Assembly (NCBI GenBank): GCA_020722625.1
Contig: DYKK01000009.1
Span: 1-20,398 of the forward strand
Length of the DNA stretch: 20,398 bases
Direction of reading: 5' to 3'
Source: Anaeromyxobacter dehalogenans
Lineage (GTDB): Bacteria > Myxococcota_A > UBA9042 > DTJE01
Shown here: piece by piece, positions 7,697 through 15,093 of the stretch
Numbering within the stretch: position 1 is the first letter of the stretch
Layout: every line of letters starts with the position of its first letter
Notes under the pieces: model-generated
Told to the model about the DNA's origin: nothing
The model's input: only the letters and a program-made list of their open reading frames with translations
Database searches by the model: none
Position numbers and translations under genes: made by a program

Positions 7697-9203
7697 ACCG
7701 TGGCCGCGCGGCCCTGGAAATCTCGCCGAACACGGCCAGGAGGAGCGTCCGCAGGCGTTCTCGGATGACCACGTTCCCGCTGGCCACGCGCATCAGGCTG
7801 ATGACCTGCCCAAACCATCGCCCGCGCGGGAGCAGACGCCAGGCGCGCGTCCGGAGCAAACCTTCCACCCCCCCACGCGGGAGCACGGGAAGCAAGTCGA
7901 ACAGGTTCACCAGCCTCTCCATGTCCCCGAGTTCACGCGGGTCGGTACACCCGGGGAACGGGCGCGGTTCATCGAAGCCACGCTCCTCCTCGCCCCGCGC
8001 AATCCGATCGGCCTCTCGTTCGTCGAGAACGCCGGACCGGCGGGCCTCATCGAACGCAACCGTCCCCGGCAGGTACGTCATCCAGTGGACGAGGATTCGG
8101 TCCGGACGCACCTCGTTGTAAAAGCGGGCGGCCTCGAGCTGGGTGGAAAGGCCTTCCCCGGGGAACCCCACGATGTGGTCAACCGAGCAGGGCACGCCGT
8201 TGCGGCGCAAGAGCGTGACGGCGCGGCGAACACGGTCCGGTCCGGCTCGGCGGCCGAGACGCGCGAGGGTCTCCGGCACGAGTGTTTCGACACCGAGCCG
8301 CACGAGCTGGCAGGAGGCCGCGCCGAGGAGCTCGGCCATCCGCGGCGTGATCGTGTCCGGGTGACCGTAGCACTCGAACGGGAGCCCGATCTCGTTCGGA
8401 TAGGTCGCCGCGAACTCCTCCATCCAGGACGGGTCCATGGTGAACACCGGGTCCCAAAAGAAGACCTTGCGCATCCGTCCGCGCCGCTTGTAGAGCGCCA
8501 GTTCGCGAATCAGGTGCGTGACTGATCGGCGCCGGACTCGGCGTTCTTTCGGATACCGCCGCCCGAACCAGGAATACTCGCAGTACGCGCAATGGAAGGG
8601 GCATCCTCGCCGCGCGGTGATGAGGAACTCCCGCTCCAGCGCCGGACACCGCTCGTAGAACCCCGATTTGTCCCCGAAGGGAAGCGCATCCAGGTCGCGG
8701 ATGAGCGGTCTCGGCGGGTTCACGATGGGGGCACCGTCGCCCTTGAACACGACATTGGCCACGTCGGTCCTTTCGAAGCCGTCTCGGCCGACCGATTCCA
8801 GCAGTTCCCGCAGCGCCTCCTCGCCTTCCCCCACCACCACGGCGTCCACGGCCGGGTCGCGGACCGCAATCTCGGGCACGGCCGTCACGTGCGGCCCCCC
8901 GAAGAGGACCGGAACCTTGGCCTCGCGCTTGACGGCGCGAGCGACCTTCAGACACCACCGGTGCGTGACCGTGAAGGAACTGAACGCGACCACGTCCGGT
9001 CGGGTCTCCAGCACGGCCGCCGCGGTTTGTTCGGGTGTCGGCTCGGCGACCTCCGCGAGCAGCGGGCTGTCGGGCCCGGCCTCGGTCGAGAACAGCCTGG
9101 GCTCGTACACGAGGACGGGCTCATGGCCATGAAGCCGGACGTAGGCCATCAGCGCCTCGACCCCCAGGTGCTCGAGACCCGTGCACACGAACGTGATCCT
9201 CAT
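7662..9203 (-). CDS. B12-binding-type radical SAM protein (second of pair)
   Basis: A 513-residue protein in the layout of cobalamin-dependent radical SAM enzymes. An N-terminal Rossmann-like B12-binding domain (about 1-140) contains FGGPHVT (101-107) and VVGEGEEALREL. A linker ends in the typical RDLDALP stretch (169-175). The radical SAM core has C201-x3-C205-x2-C208 within RRGCPFHCAYCEY. The remaining 150 residues form a variable C-terminal region. The N-terminal domain has no DxHxxG, as is common in this class, so cobalamin would bind without a histidine ligand. Family members methylate unactivated carbons or close rings in lipids, pigments and antibiotics; the substrate here is unknown. 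The ATG at 9203 overlaps the stop of the upstream gene as ATGA, so translation is probably coupled. The tail overlaps the convergent membrane gene. Confidence 0.87.
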   Translation of the reverse strand: MRITFVCTGLEHLGVEALMAYVRLHGHEPVLVYEPRLFSTEAGPDSPLLAEVAEPTPEQTAAAVLETRPDVVAFSSFTVTHRWCLKVARAVKREAKVPVLFGGPHVTAVPEIAVRDPAVDAVVVGEGEEALRELLESVGRDGFERTDVANVVFKGDGAPIVNPPRPLIRDLDALPFGDKSGFYERCPALEREFLITARRGCPFHCAYCEYSWFGRRYPKERRVRRRSVTHLIRELALYKRRGRMRKVFFWDPVFTMDPSWMEEFAATYPNEIGLPFECYGHPDTITPRMAELLGAASCQLVRLGVETLVPETLARLGRRAGPDRVRRAVTLLRRNGVPCSVDHIVGFPGEGLSTQLEAARFYNEVRPDRILVHWMTYLPGTVAFDEARRSGVLDEREADRIARGEEERGFDEPRPFPGCTDPRELGDMERLVNLFDLLPVLPRGGVEGLLRTRAWRLLPRGRWFGQVISLMRVASGNVVIRERLRTLLLAVFGEISRAARPRFIVRRRRVPRS

Positions 9204-10714
9204 TGGAGCCGTACCGCCTTTCTCCGAGAAACGATGTCGGACAACGCCCTGGCCAGGCGTGTATCCTGGCGCCCCGTGGCGAGGTTCTTCACCAGACTGG
9301 CCAGCCTCCCGGGATGGAGTACGAACGAAATCCCGTAAAAGAGCGCCATGTTGCCGATTCGGGCCATCGCCATGGCCCAATCTGGGACGGCCGGGTTCCA
9401 GGAGCGTGTGCGCCCAAGGTCAGAGTAGGATGCCAGCGCGTCGAAGAAGTCGTCGTCGAGTCGGGGGATGCGGCCGGCGGCGACCAACTCGTCGAAGATC
9501 GCGGACCCGGGATAGGGGCAGAACGGCCCCATGTTCAGGTCGTACGCGCCGAGCACGGCCAGCTCCACACAGAGCCGCGTGGTCTCGAACATCTCCGCCG
9601 GCGTCTCGTCCGGGAAACCGACAATCATGTTGCATTTCACACGGATGCCCGACCGAAGCGCGCTCCGCATGGACTGCTTCATCCGCACCAGGTCCAGCCT
9701 CTTGCGGACCTTGCGCAGCACCCTGGTCGAGCCGCTCTCCGGGGCGTAGGCAAGGTAGCGGCAGCCCGAACGGTGGAGGAGGCGCGTCACCTCGTCGTCG
9801 AGGACCTCGGTCCTGGTGCCGGCGGGGATCTGCCAGGTGATGTTCCACCCGCGGGCGATGAGCCTGGTGCAGAACTCGACGACCCAGTCCCGGCGCACCG
9901 TCGCAGTCGCGTCGTACACATCGAAGTTGTCAATTGCGTACCGGTCAATCAGCGTGGCCATCTCGTCGATCACCGCCCCGGGCGATCGGGGGATCCACCT
10001 CGTCGTCCACATCCTCTCGTTCGAGCAAAACGAGCAGCGGTACGGGCAGCCCCTGGACATCAGGATCGGGATGCTCCGGCCCCGCTTGAGCCCGAATCCG
10101 AGTCCGCGCTCGAAATACCGTTCCAGTGGAACAAGGTGCCATGCCGGAGGGGGGATCGCGTCGAGGTCCCGGATGCGGGGTCGTGGCGGATTGACCTGGA
10201 CCGTGCCGTTCTCCCGGACCACCGTCCCAGCCACGTCCCGAACGCTTTCGCCCCTGGACAGGCGAAGGGCGATCTCGGCGAGGGTCGCTTCCCCTTCGCC
10301 CAGGACGCACAGATCCAACTCGCGACAATCCCCGAGGCTGAACTCCGGTGCGGCGGTGACATGCTCGCCCCCGGCGACGAGCAAGGCGGAAGGGAACGAC
10401 CTCCTGATGGAACGGATGACCTCCCGGACCAGGGGCCATTCCTCCGAAAACATGCTCGTGATCCCGATGAGCCGTGTGTCCGGAGGGATCCTTTCGACCA
10501 GCTCCTCGTCGGAGAGACCCACTCGCAGGAAGGCCGGGTTGGCGGAGGGCGTCATCCGCATGGGGTCCTCGCCCACCGCGTCCACGATGACGGCATCGAA
10601 GCCCTTGCTGAGGAGCGTGCCGGCAAGATACGCAAGCGAGAGAGGAGGACAAGCCAGGGTTGTATAGCTGTTGAGGGGGACTCGAAGCGGCGGCCTGACC
10701 AATGTGACCTTCAC
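9200..10714 (-). CDS. B12-binding-type radical SAM protein (first of pair)
   Basis: A 504-residue cobalamin-type radical SAM protein. The B12-binding domain (about 1-150) opens with VTLVRPP and contains GGEHVTAAPEF (115-125) and VLGEGEATL. The connecting stretch is RDLDAIPPPAW (182-192). The core cluster motif is C223-x3-C227-x2-C230 in SRGCPYRCSFCSNE. A later GFPDET motif and a C-terminal region ending in FYGISFVLHPGRL-like sequence are typical of the BchE-like branch. The GTG at 10714 is chosen because the conserved fold begins at that point, although the ribosome site is weak. A GTG at 10792 would add 26 unrelated residues. It shares architecture but little sequence with the next gene, so the two probably act on successive or different positions. 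It is driven by the promoter at 10805-10833. Confidence 0.87.
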   Translation of the reverse strand: MKVTLVRPPLRVPLNSYTTLACPPLSLAYLAGTLLSKGFDAVIVDAVGEDPMRMTPSANPAFLRVGLSDEELVERIPPDTRLIGITSMFSEEWPLVREVIRSIRRSFPSALLVAGGEHVTAAPEFSLGDCRELDLCVLGEGEATLAEIALRLSRGESVRDVAGTVVRENGTVQVNPPRPRIRDLDAIPPPAWHLVPLERYFERGLGFGLKRGRSIPILMSRGCPYRCSFCSNERMWTTRWIPRSPGAVIDEMATLIDRYAIDNFDVYDATATVRRDWVVEFCTRLIARGWNITWQIPAGTRTEVLDDEVTRLLHRSGCRYLAYAPESGSTRVLRKVRKRLDLVRMKQSMRSALRSGIRVKCNMIVGFPDETPAEMFETTRLCVELAVLGAYDLNMGPFCPYPGSAIFDELVAAGRIPRLDDDFFDALASYSDLGRTRSWNPAVPDWAMAMARIGNMALFYGISFVLHPGRLASLVKNLATGRQDTRLARALSDIVSRRKAVRLQ

Positions 10715-10804
10715 GGAAGCCCAACCAAAGACTTCAACCCGAGTGTCTCGAAATGGTCTCGAAGCGCTGCGGCAACCGTTCTCGTCCCTCACGGGGGCAT
10801 GGGG

Positions 10805-10833
10805 AGTCTAGGAGGGCAAGGGGATGCTGTCAA
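10805..10833 (-). promoter_or_regulatory. Promoter of the radical SAM pair
   Basis: On the minus strand a perfect TTGACA (complement 10828-10833) is followed, at the ideal 17-base spacing, by TAGACT (complement 10805-10810; four of six consensus positions, TANNNT form). Transcription would start near 10798, giving a leader of about 85 bases to the GTG at 10714. An AT-rich patch (about 10857-10893) lies further upstream. Confidence 0.6.
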
Positions 10834-10928
10834 GGACTCTCCAGGACCAGAATCCGCCGCGAAATTCCGCAATATCGTGAAATCACTTCCAAACGACCAC
10901 GCACCCGTCCACCCTGGTTCGTTGCTTC

Positions 10929-10958
10929 TTGACGAGGCCCTGGTCCCCTTCCTATGAT
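10929..10958 (+). promoter_or_regulatory. Promoter of the toroid-protein gene
   Basis: TTGACG (10929-10934) and TATGAT (10953-10958) each match five of six consensus bases and are 18 bases apart. Transcription would start near 10965. An ATG at 10954 lies inside the -10 box and so cannot be the start codon. The next in-frame ATG, 10981, lies about 16 bases into the transcript, just after a run of six Gs. Confidence 0.6.
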
Positions 10959-10980
10959 CGCGCCACCCCGATGGGGGGAA

Positions 10981-12141
10981 ATGGTTCCCATCCGGCGAGT
11001 CAAACGGGCTTGCAGAATGCATACGGAAGCGGCGGTCTTGCAGCAAGGGCGATGCGCGGACGCGGTCAGGGACGCGGTCCGATGGTTGGTCCAATCGGGC
11101 GTCCAGGAAACCGTCGGGCCGGAAGCCGGGGCATTCTGGTCATGGGTGGACCCGGTTCGTCCGAGGTTCCGGTACTCGGAAGTCACGGGGTATGCTGTCA
11201 CTCTTTTTTGCTACCTGCACCGGAGGGATCCCGCATCGGGATCCCTGGGTCGGGCGCGCCTGGCCGCCCGCTGGCTGATGGACAGGGCTCGGGAAGGCGA
11301 TGCCATCCGGTGCCGGCTGGGTCCTGGCGGGTGGGTCGGTCATCTTTGTGCGTTCGACAACGCCCAGGTCGTCCATGCCTTTTGCTCGCTGTACGAGTTG
11401 ACCCAAGAGGAGGAGTACCTGGCCGCGGCCCGCCGGACGGCGGATTGGCTGATGGACGTCGCCGGCATCGGGTCGGCATCCTGCATCCCGAAGTTCGACC
11501 CCGGCACCGGCTCGCCGGTGCCGGGGGACCGATGGTCGTCGCAACCGGGTCCTTTCTTGGCGAAGGCGATGCTGGCGTTGCTGCACCTCGGTCGCCTGTG
11601 CCCTGGATCGCGCTACCTCGAGGCGGCCGAGGCCGTGGGCGAATGGGTGATGGGGCGGCAGCTCCCGCACGGACGGTTCGTGACGGACCATCTCACCGGT
11701 GACACCTACCTTCATGCCCATTGCTATGCCCTCGAGGGACTCGCCTGCCTCGGGACAGTCACAGGACGCACCTCCGCCATGGAGGCGGCCCGCCTCGGTC
11801 TCAGGTGGGCCTACACCACGCAGAACGCCGACGGAGGCCTCCCGGCCCGTTACGACCCCCACGGTTCCTGCTCGGAGGAGCATTCCGACTCCCTCGCCCA
11901 GACCCTGCGGCTCGAGCTGTGGCTTCACGGCCCCGGGCCTCGAGCGGACCACCTCGCCTCGCGCCTGACCGACTTCCAGTGTCGAGGCCCTTCGCCTGAC
12001 CGCCTGGGGGGCTTCCTGTATCGCCGAAACGGGGGGGAGTTCGACCCGAATATCACCACGCACGGGACGATCTTTGCCATCCAGGCCCTCGACATGTACT
12101 CGCGGTCCTGCCGCGGCTTCGCGTGGTCGGATCTGGTGTAG
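10981..12141 (+). CDS. Alpha/alpha-toroid protein of unknown function (six-hairpin type)
   Basis: A 386-residue soluble protein built from repeated helical hairpins. The repeats are visible as recurring blocks: VTGYAVTLFCYLHRR (68-82), AFDNAQVVHAFCSLYELTQEEEYL (124-147), QPGPFLAKAMLAL (188-200), YLHAHCYALEGL (243-254), QNADGGLPARYD (281-292), SDSLAQTLRLELWL (302-315) and THGTIFAIQALDMY (360-373). This pattern is seen in (alpha/alpha)6 barrels: six-hairpin glycosidases, sugar 2-epimerases, the C-terminal domain of glucuronyl C5-epimerases, and terpene cyclases. Catalytic residues cannot be assigned, so a glycan epimerase, lyase or hydrolase and a purely structural role all remain open. There is no signal peptide. 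The start follows from the promoter position. It is transcribed divergently from the radical SAM pair. Confidence 0.65.
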   Translation: MVPIRRVKRACRMHTEAAVLQQGRCADAVRDAVRWLVQSGVQETVGPEAGAFWSWVDPVRPRFRYSEVTGYAVTLFCYLHRRDPASGSLGRARLAARWLMDRAREGDAIRCRLGPGGWVGHLCAFDNAQVVHAFCSLYELTQEEEYLAAARRTADWLMDVAGIGSASCIPKFDPGTGSPVPGDRWSSQPGPFLAKAMLALLHLGRLCPGSRYLEAAEAVGEWVMGRQLPHGRFVTDHLTGDTYLHAHCYALEGLACLGTVTGRTSAMEAARLGLRWAYTTQNADGGLPARYDPHGSCSEEHSDSLAQTLRLELWLHGPGPRADHLASRLTDFQCRGPSPDRLGGFLYRRNGGEFDPNITTHGTIFAIQALDMYSRSCRGFAWSDLV

Positions 12142-12216
12142 GAGCCCCCTTGTCTCGAACCGCCATTCTCGCGGACCCGCGGAAGGGATTGGTCGCGACC
12201 TCGTTCCGGCTCGGCC

Positions 12217-12245
12217 TTGCAACGGCGGTGCCCGCGTGCTAGGAA
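12217..12245 (+). promoter_or_regulatory. Weak candidate promoter for the sugar operon
   Basis: TTGCAA (12217-12222, four of six) and TAGGAA (12240-12245, three of six) are separated by 17 bases, 16 bases before the GT2 start. The 120-bp gap also has no terminator for the preceding gene, so read-through from 10981-12141 is equally possible. Confidence 0.22.
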
Positions 12246-12261
12246 GGTGCGGGGGCGCGAA

Positions 12262-13311
12262 ATGGACGGCGGCGCCGGTCAGGAGGCGGGCAGGGCACGG
12301 GTGGACGGGGCCCCTGACTTCTCGGTGGTCCTGCCCGTCTTCAACGAGGAGGGAAACCTCCGGGAGGTCCACCGCCGCCTGACCGCGGTGTTGCCGTCCC
12401 TGGGCACCTACGAGATCGTCTTCGTGGACGACGGGAGCCGCGACGGGTCCTGGGGCCTGATCCGCGAGATCGCGTCGGGCGACCCCCACGTCCGGGGCCT
12501 GCGGTTCAGCCGGAACTTCGGGCACCACGTGGCCCTGACGGCCGGGCTCGACGCGGCCCAGGGGCGATTCGTGGTCACGATGGACGCGGACCTCCAGGAC
12601 CAGCCGGAGGAAATCCCGAATCTTTACCAGAAGTTGCGCGAGGGCTACGACTCGGTCTTCGGGGTGCGCGAGGTGAAGCGGTTCCCGTGGTTCAAGCGCG
12701 CGTCGTCGGCGCTGTTCAACGGGGTCATGCGCCGTCTCGCGCCGACCCCGTACCCTATCAATACGAATGTTTTCCGCATCATGAACCGCCCGTTCCTGGA
12801 CGCCTTCCGCCGTTTCCGGGAAAGCGACCGCTTCATCACGGGGCTGTTCGCGGTCGTGGGGTTCCGGCAGGCGGGGGTCGTCGTGGTCCACGGGGAACGC
12901 CACGCGGGGAAGACGAAATACGACCTGCGCCGGATGCTGCGCCTCGCGGCGAACGGTCTGCTTGGATTCTCCCGGGCCCCGCTGAAGGCCCCGCTGTGGA
13001 TCGGGCTCGCGACCGGGGCCGCGTTCGTCGCGTGCGCGGCTTGGACCGGGGCCCAGGGCCTGGGTGGGGCAGGCGTGGAGGGGTGGGTGTGGGTGCTCCT
13101 CGCGGTCCTGGGGCTGTCGTCGTTGCAGTCGCTGGCCCTGGCCGTGGTGGCCGCGTATGTCGAGCGCATCCATGCGCAGTCCCTGGGTCGGCCCCTGTAT
13201 CTGATCCAGGAGACGACCCCACATCTCCAGACTGGCGAGGCCCTGAACCCGCGTCCGGCCGGCCCGACCGGCCCACCTCCGGAGACGTGCGATGACCCCC
13301 GTCCCCTTTGA
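12262..13311 (+). CDS. Family 2 glycosyltransferase with C-terminal membrane anchor (DPM1/GtrB/ArnC-like)
   Basis: A 349-residue glycosyltransferase. The GT-A domain shows FSVVLPVFNEEGNL (20-33), VDDGS (55-59), FSRNFGH (82-88) and the metal-binding DADLQDQPEE (108-117). Two membrane helices follow at about 243-263 and 275-300, with a short cytoplasmic tail. This layout is that of polyprenyl-phosphate glycosyltransferases, which load one sugar from a nucleotide donor onto undecaprenyl phosphate at the inner leaflet. Such products are donors for GT-C enzymes, several of which appear in this window. The ATG at 12262 follows GCGGGGG. A GTG five codons upstream is possible but has its Shine-Dalgarno site touching it. 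The last 20 bases overlap the next gene, so the two are translationally linked. Confidence 0.88.
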   Translation: MDGGAGQEAGRARVDGAPDFSVVLPVFNEEGNLREVHRRLTAVLPSLGTYEIVFVDDGSRDGSWGLIREIASGDPHVRGLRFSRNFGHHVALTAGLDAAQGRFVVTMDADLQDQPEEIPNLYQKLREGYDSVFGVREVKRFPWFKRASSALFNGVMRRLAPTPYPINTNVFRIMNRPFLDAFRRFRESDRFITGLFAVVGFRQAGVVVVHGERHAGKTKYDLRRMLRLAANGLLGFSRAPLKAPLWIGLATGAAFVACAAWTGAQGLGGAGVEGWVWVLLAVLGLSSLQSLALAVVAAYVERIHAQSLGRPLYLIQETTPHLQTGEALNPRPAGPTGPPPETCDDPRPL

Positions 13312-14026
13312 CAGCGACCTGTTCGGCATCCGCGTCTTCCGCGCGGAGGCCCTGGACCTGGACGACGACCTCTCGGGGTGCGACCTCCTGTACGTCGTCA
13401 CACCCCACGCCCTCCCCCGGGAGGTCCTGGCCCGCCACGGCGGGACCCTCCTGGACCTGCGACGCGTGTACGAGCGCCGCTTCTCCGCGCCGGTCACGCT
13501 GCCCGACTCCCCGGCGCCGGGGCTGTCGTTCGCGACCCTGGACGAGCGGCCCCTCCCGGAAGGCGAGGTGGGACGCCTGGTGGACCTCGGCCTCCAGTCC
13601 GGGATTCACTCGCGCTACTTCCGGGACCCGCACATCCCGCGCGAGTGGTACCGGAAGATGTACCGCGCGTGGATGATGAACTCCCTGAGCGGGCAGGTCG
13701 CGTACACGATCATGACCGCGCGTCTGCACGGGACCCTCCAGGGGTTCATCACGCTGCAAGAGAAGGGGCCGGACACGACGAACCTGTCCCTGGTCGGCGT
13801 GGCCGAGGACCTGCGGGGCCGCGGGATTGGAACGTCCTTGCTGATTGCAACGTTGAATTATATTGTGAATGTGAAACGTCATGGGGTCGTCACGGTGGTG
13901 ACCCACGGACACAACGAGGCCCTCTGCCGCTTCTACGAGCGCCAGGGATTTCGCCTGGTCGAGGCGCAAAACGTGTATCATTGCTGGCCCGCGCATCGCG
14001 AAACCGGAAGCCGACGCGGGGCGTGA
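13292..14026 (+). CDS. GNAT-family sugar N-acyltransferase (WecD-like)
   Basis: A 244-residue acetyltransferase. Its opening (FDSDLFGIRVFR, 6-17) resembles the start of WecD and related amino-sugar acyltransferases. The acetyl-CoA loop is VAEDLRGRGIGTSLL (170-184, core RGRGIG), followed by NEALCRFYERQGF (208-220), the usual last strand-helix of the fold. The likely reaction is N-acylation of an amino group on a nucleotide-linked deoxysugar. This fits the epimerase and DegT aminotransferase genes just downstream. CGGAG lies upstream of the ATG, inside the end of the GT2 gene. A stretch around 13825-13885 is strikingly AT-rich (about 40% GC) compared with the rest of the gene, with codons such as AAT, TAT, ATT and AAA that are rare nearby. 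Confidence 0.82.
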   Translation: MTPVPFDSDLFGIRVFRAEALDLDDDLSGCDLLYVVTPHALPREVLARHGGTLLDLRRVYERRFSAPVTLPDSPAPGLSFATLDERPLPEGEVGRLVDLGLQSGIHSRYFRDPHIPREWYRKMYRAWMMNSLSGQVAYTIMTARLHGTLQGFITLQEKGPDTTNLSLVGVAEDLRGRGIGTSLLIATLNYIVNVKRHGVVTVVTHGHNEALCRFYERQGFRLVEAQNVYHCWPAHRETGSRRGA

Positions 14027-14050
14027 CACCGGGAAGGAAAGGACGAAACG

Positions 14051-15073
14051 ATGGCCAAAATCTTCGTCACGGGCGGCGCCGGGTACGTGGGGACCACGCT
14101 GGTGCCGCAACTGGTCGCGGACGGGCACGAGGTCGTGGTCTTCGACCGCTTCTTCTTCGGGGATTTCGGGCTCTCGGCGATGCCGGGGGTCACGTGCCGC
14201 ACCGGGGACATCCGGCACGTCGGGCCGTCGGACCTCGCGGGGGTGGACGCGGTCGTGGACCTCGCCGGGCTGTCCAACGACCCGACCTGCGACCTGGACC
14301 CGGGGCTCACGAGCGACATCGTCCATCGCGGGAGCGTGCGGGTGGCCCGGGCCGCGGCCGAGGCCGGGGTCGCGCGCTACGTCCTGTCGTCGTCGTGCTC
14401 GGTCTATGGCCACGGCGACGACTGGCTGGACGAGGCGTCCCCCACGCGCCCGCTGTCCCGGTACGCGGAGGCCAAGCGCGACGCGGAGCGCGACATCCTG
14501 GAAATTGCGGCGAACCGGCCGGACACGTGCTTCACGATCCTGCGCAACCCGACCCTGTTCGGGATGTCGCACCGGATGCGCTTCGACCTCGTTGTGAACC
14601 TGATGACCCTGCACGCCTTCACCCAGGGCCGTGTGTACGTCATGGGCACGGGCAGCCACTGGAGGCCGCTCCTCCACGTGGCGGACGTGTCCCGGGCCTT
14701 CCGCGAGGTCCTGCGGGCCCCGCGCGAGGCCGTGGCCGGCGAGGTCTTCAACGTGGGCGACGACGAGATGAACTTCCGCATCGTCACGATCGCCTACCAG
14801 GTCAAGGCCGTGCTGCCGGACACGACCGTGGACCTCCTCAAGGAGGACCCGGAGCGGCGGGACTACCGCGTGCGGTTCGGGAAGTTCCGCGAGCGCTTCG
14901 GATTCCGGGCGAGCCGGACCGTCCACGACGGGGTGGTCGAGGTCGTCGAGGCCCTGAAGTCCGGCCGCATCGTCCCGGACGACCCGCACTGGTACACGCT
15001 GCGCTACTACAAGATGCTGCTGGACGCGGAACGGCTGTTCAAGCAGTTCAACCTGGACGGACGGATCCTCTGA
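14051..15073 (+). CDS. NAD-dependent epimerase/dehydratase (extended SDR)
   Basis: A 340-residue extended short-chain dehydrogenase acting on a nucleotide sugar. The NAD site TGGAGYVG is at 7-14, the acidic D32 ends the second strand, and the catalytic set is S114/S115 with Y138-x3-K142 in SRYAEAK. The C-terminal half (RPLLHVADVSRAF, VFNVGDDEMNFRI) forms the sugar-binding region found in UDP-glucose 4-epimerase and dTDP-glucose dehydratase relatives. The 4,6-dehydratase T-D-E triad is not seen: the position is SSC, which favours an epimerase or another ketosugar step. AAAGGA lies about eight bases before the ATG, and the gap from the GNAT gene is 24 bases. It probably supplies the sugar for the DegT enzyme next to it; the exact substrate is open. 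Confidence 0.87.
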   Translation: MAKIFVTGGAGYVGTTLVPQLVADGHEVVVFDRFFFGDFGLSAMPGVTCRTGDIRHVGPSDLAGVDAVVDLAGLSNDPTCDLDPGLTSDIVHRGSVRVARAAAEAGVARYVLSSSCSVYGHGDDWLDEASPTRPLSRYAEAKRDAERDILEIAANRPDTCFTILRNPTLFGMSHRMRFDLVVNLMTLHAFTQGRVYVMGTGSHWRPLLHVADVSRAFREVLRAPREAVAGEVFNVGDDEMNFRIVTIAYQVKAVLPDTTVDLLKEDPERRDYRVRFGKFRERFGFRASRTVHDGVVEVVEALKSGRIVPDDPHWYTLRYYKMLLDAERLFKQFNLDGRIL

Positions 15074-15093
15074 AGAACGAGGCGGCGCGAGTC

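Noticed and set aside
10954..10980. An earlier in-frame ATG start for the toroid gene
   Set aside because: The ATG is part of the TATGAT -10 box of the promoter at 10929-10958, so it would not be in the message.
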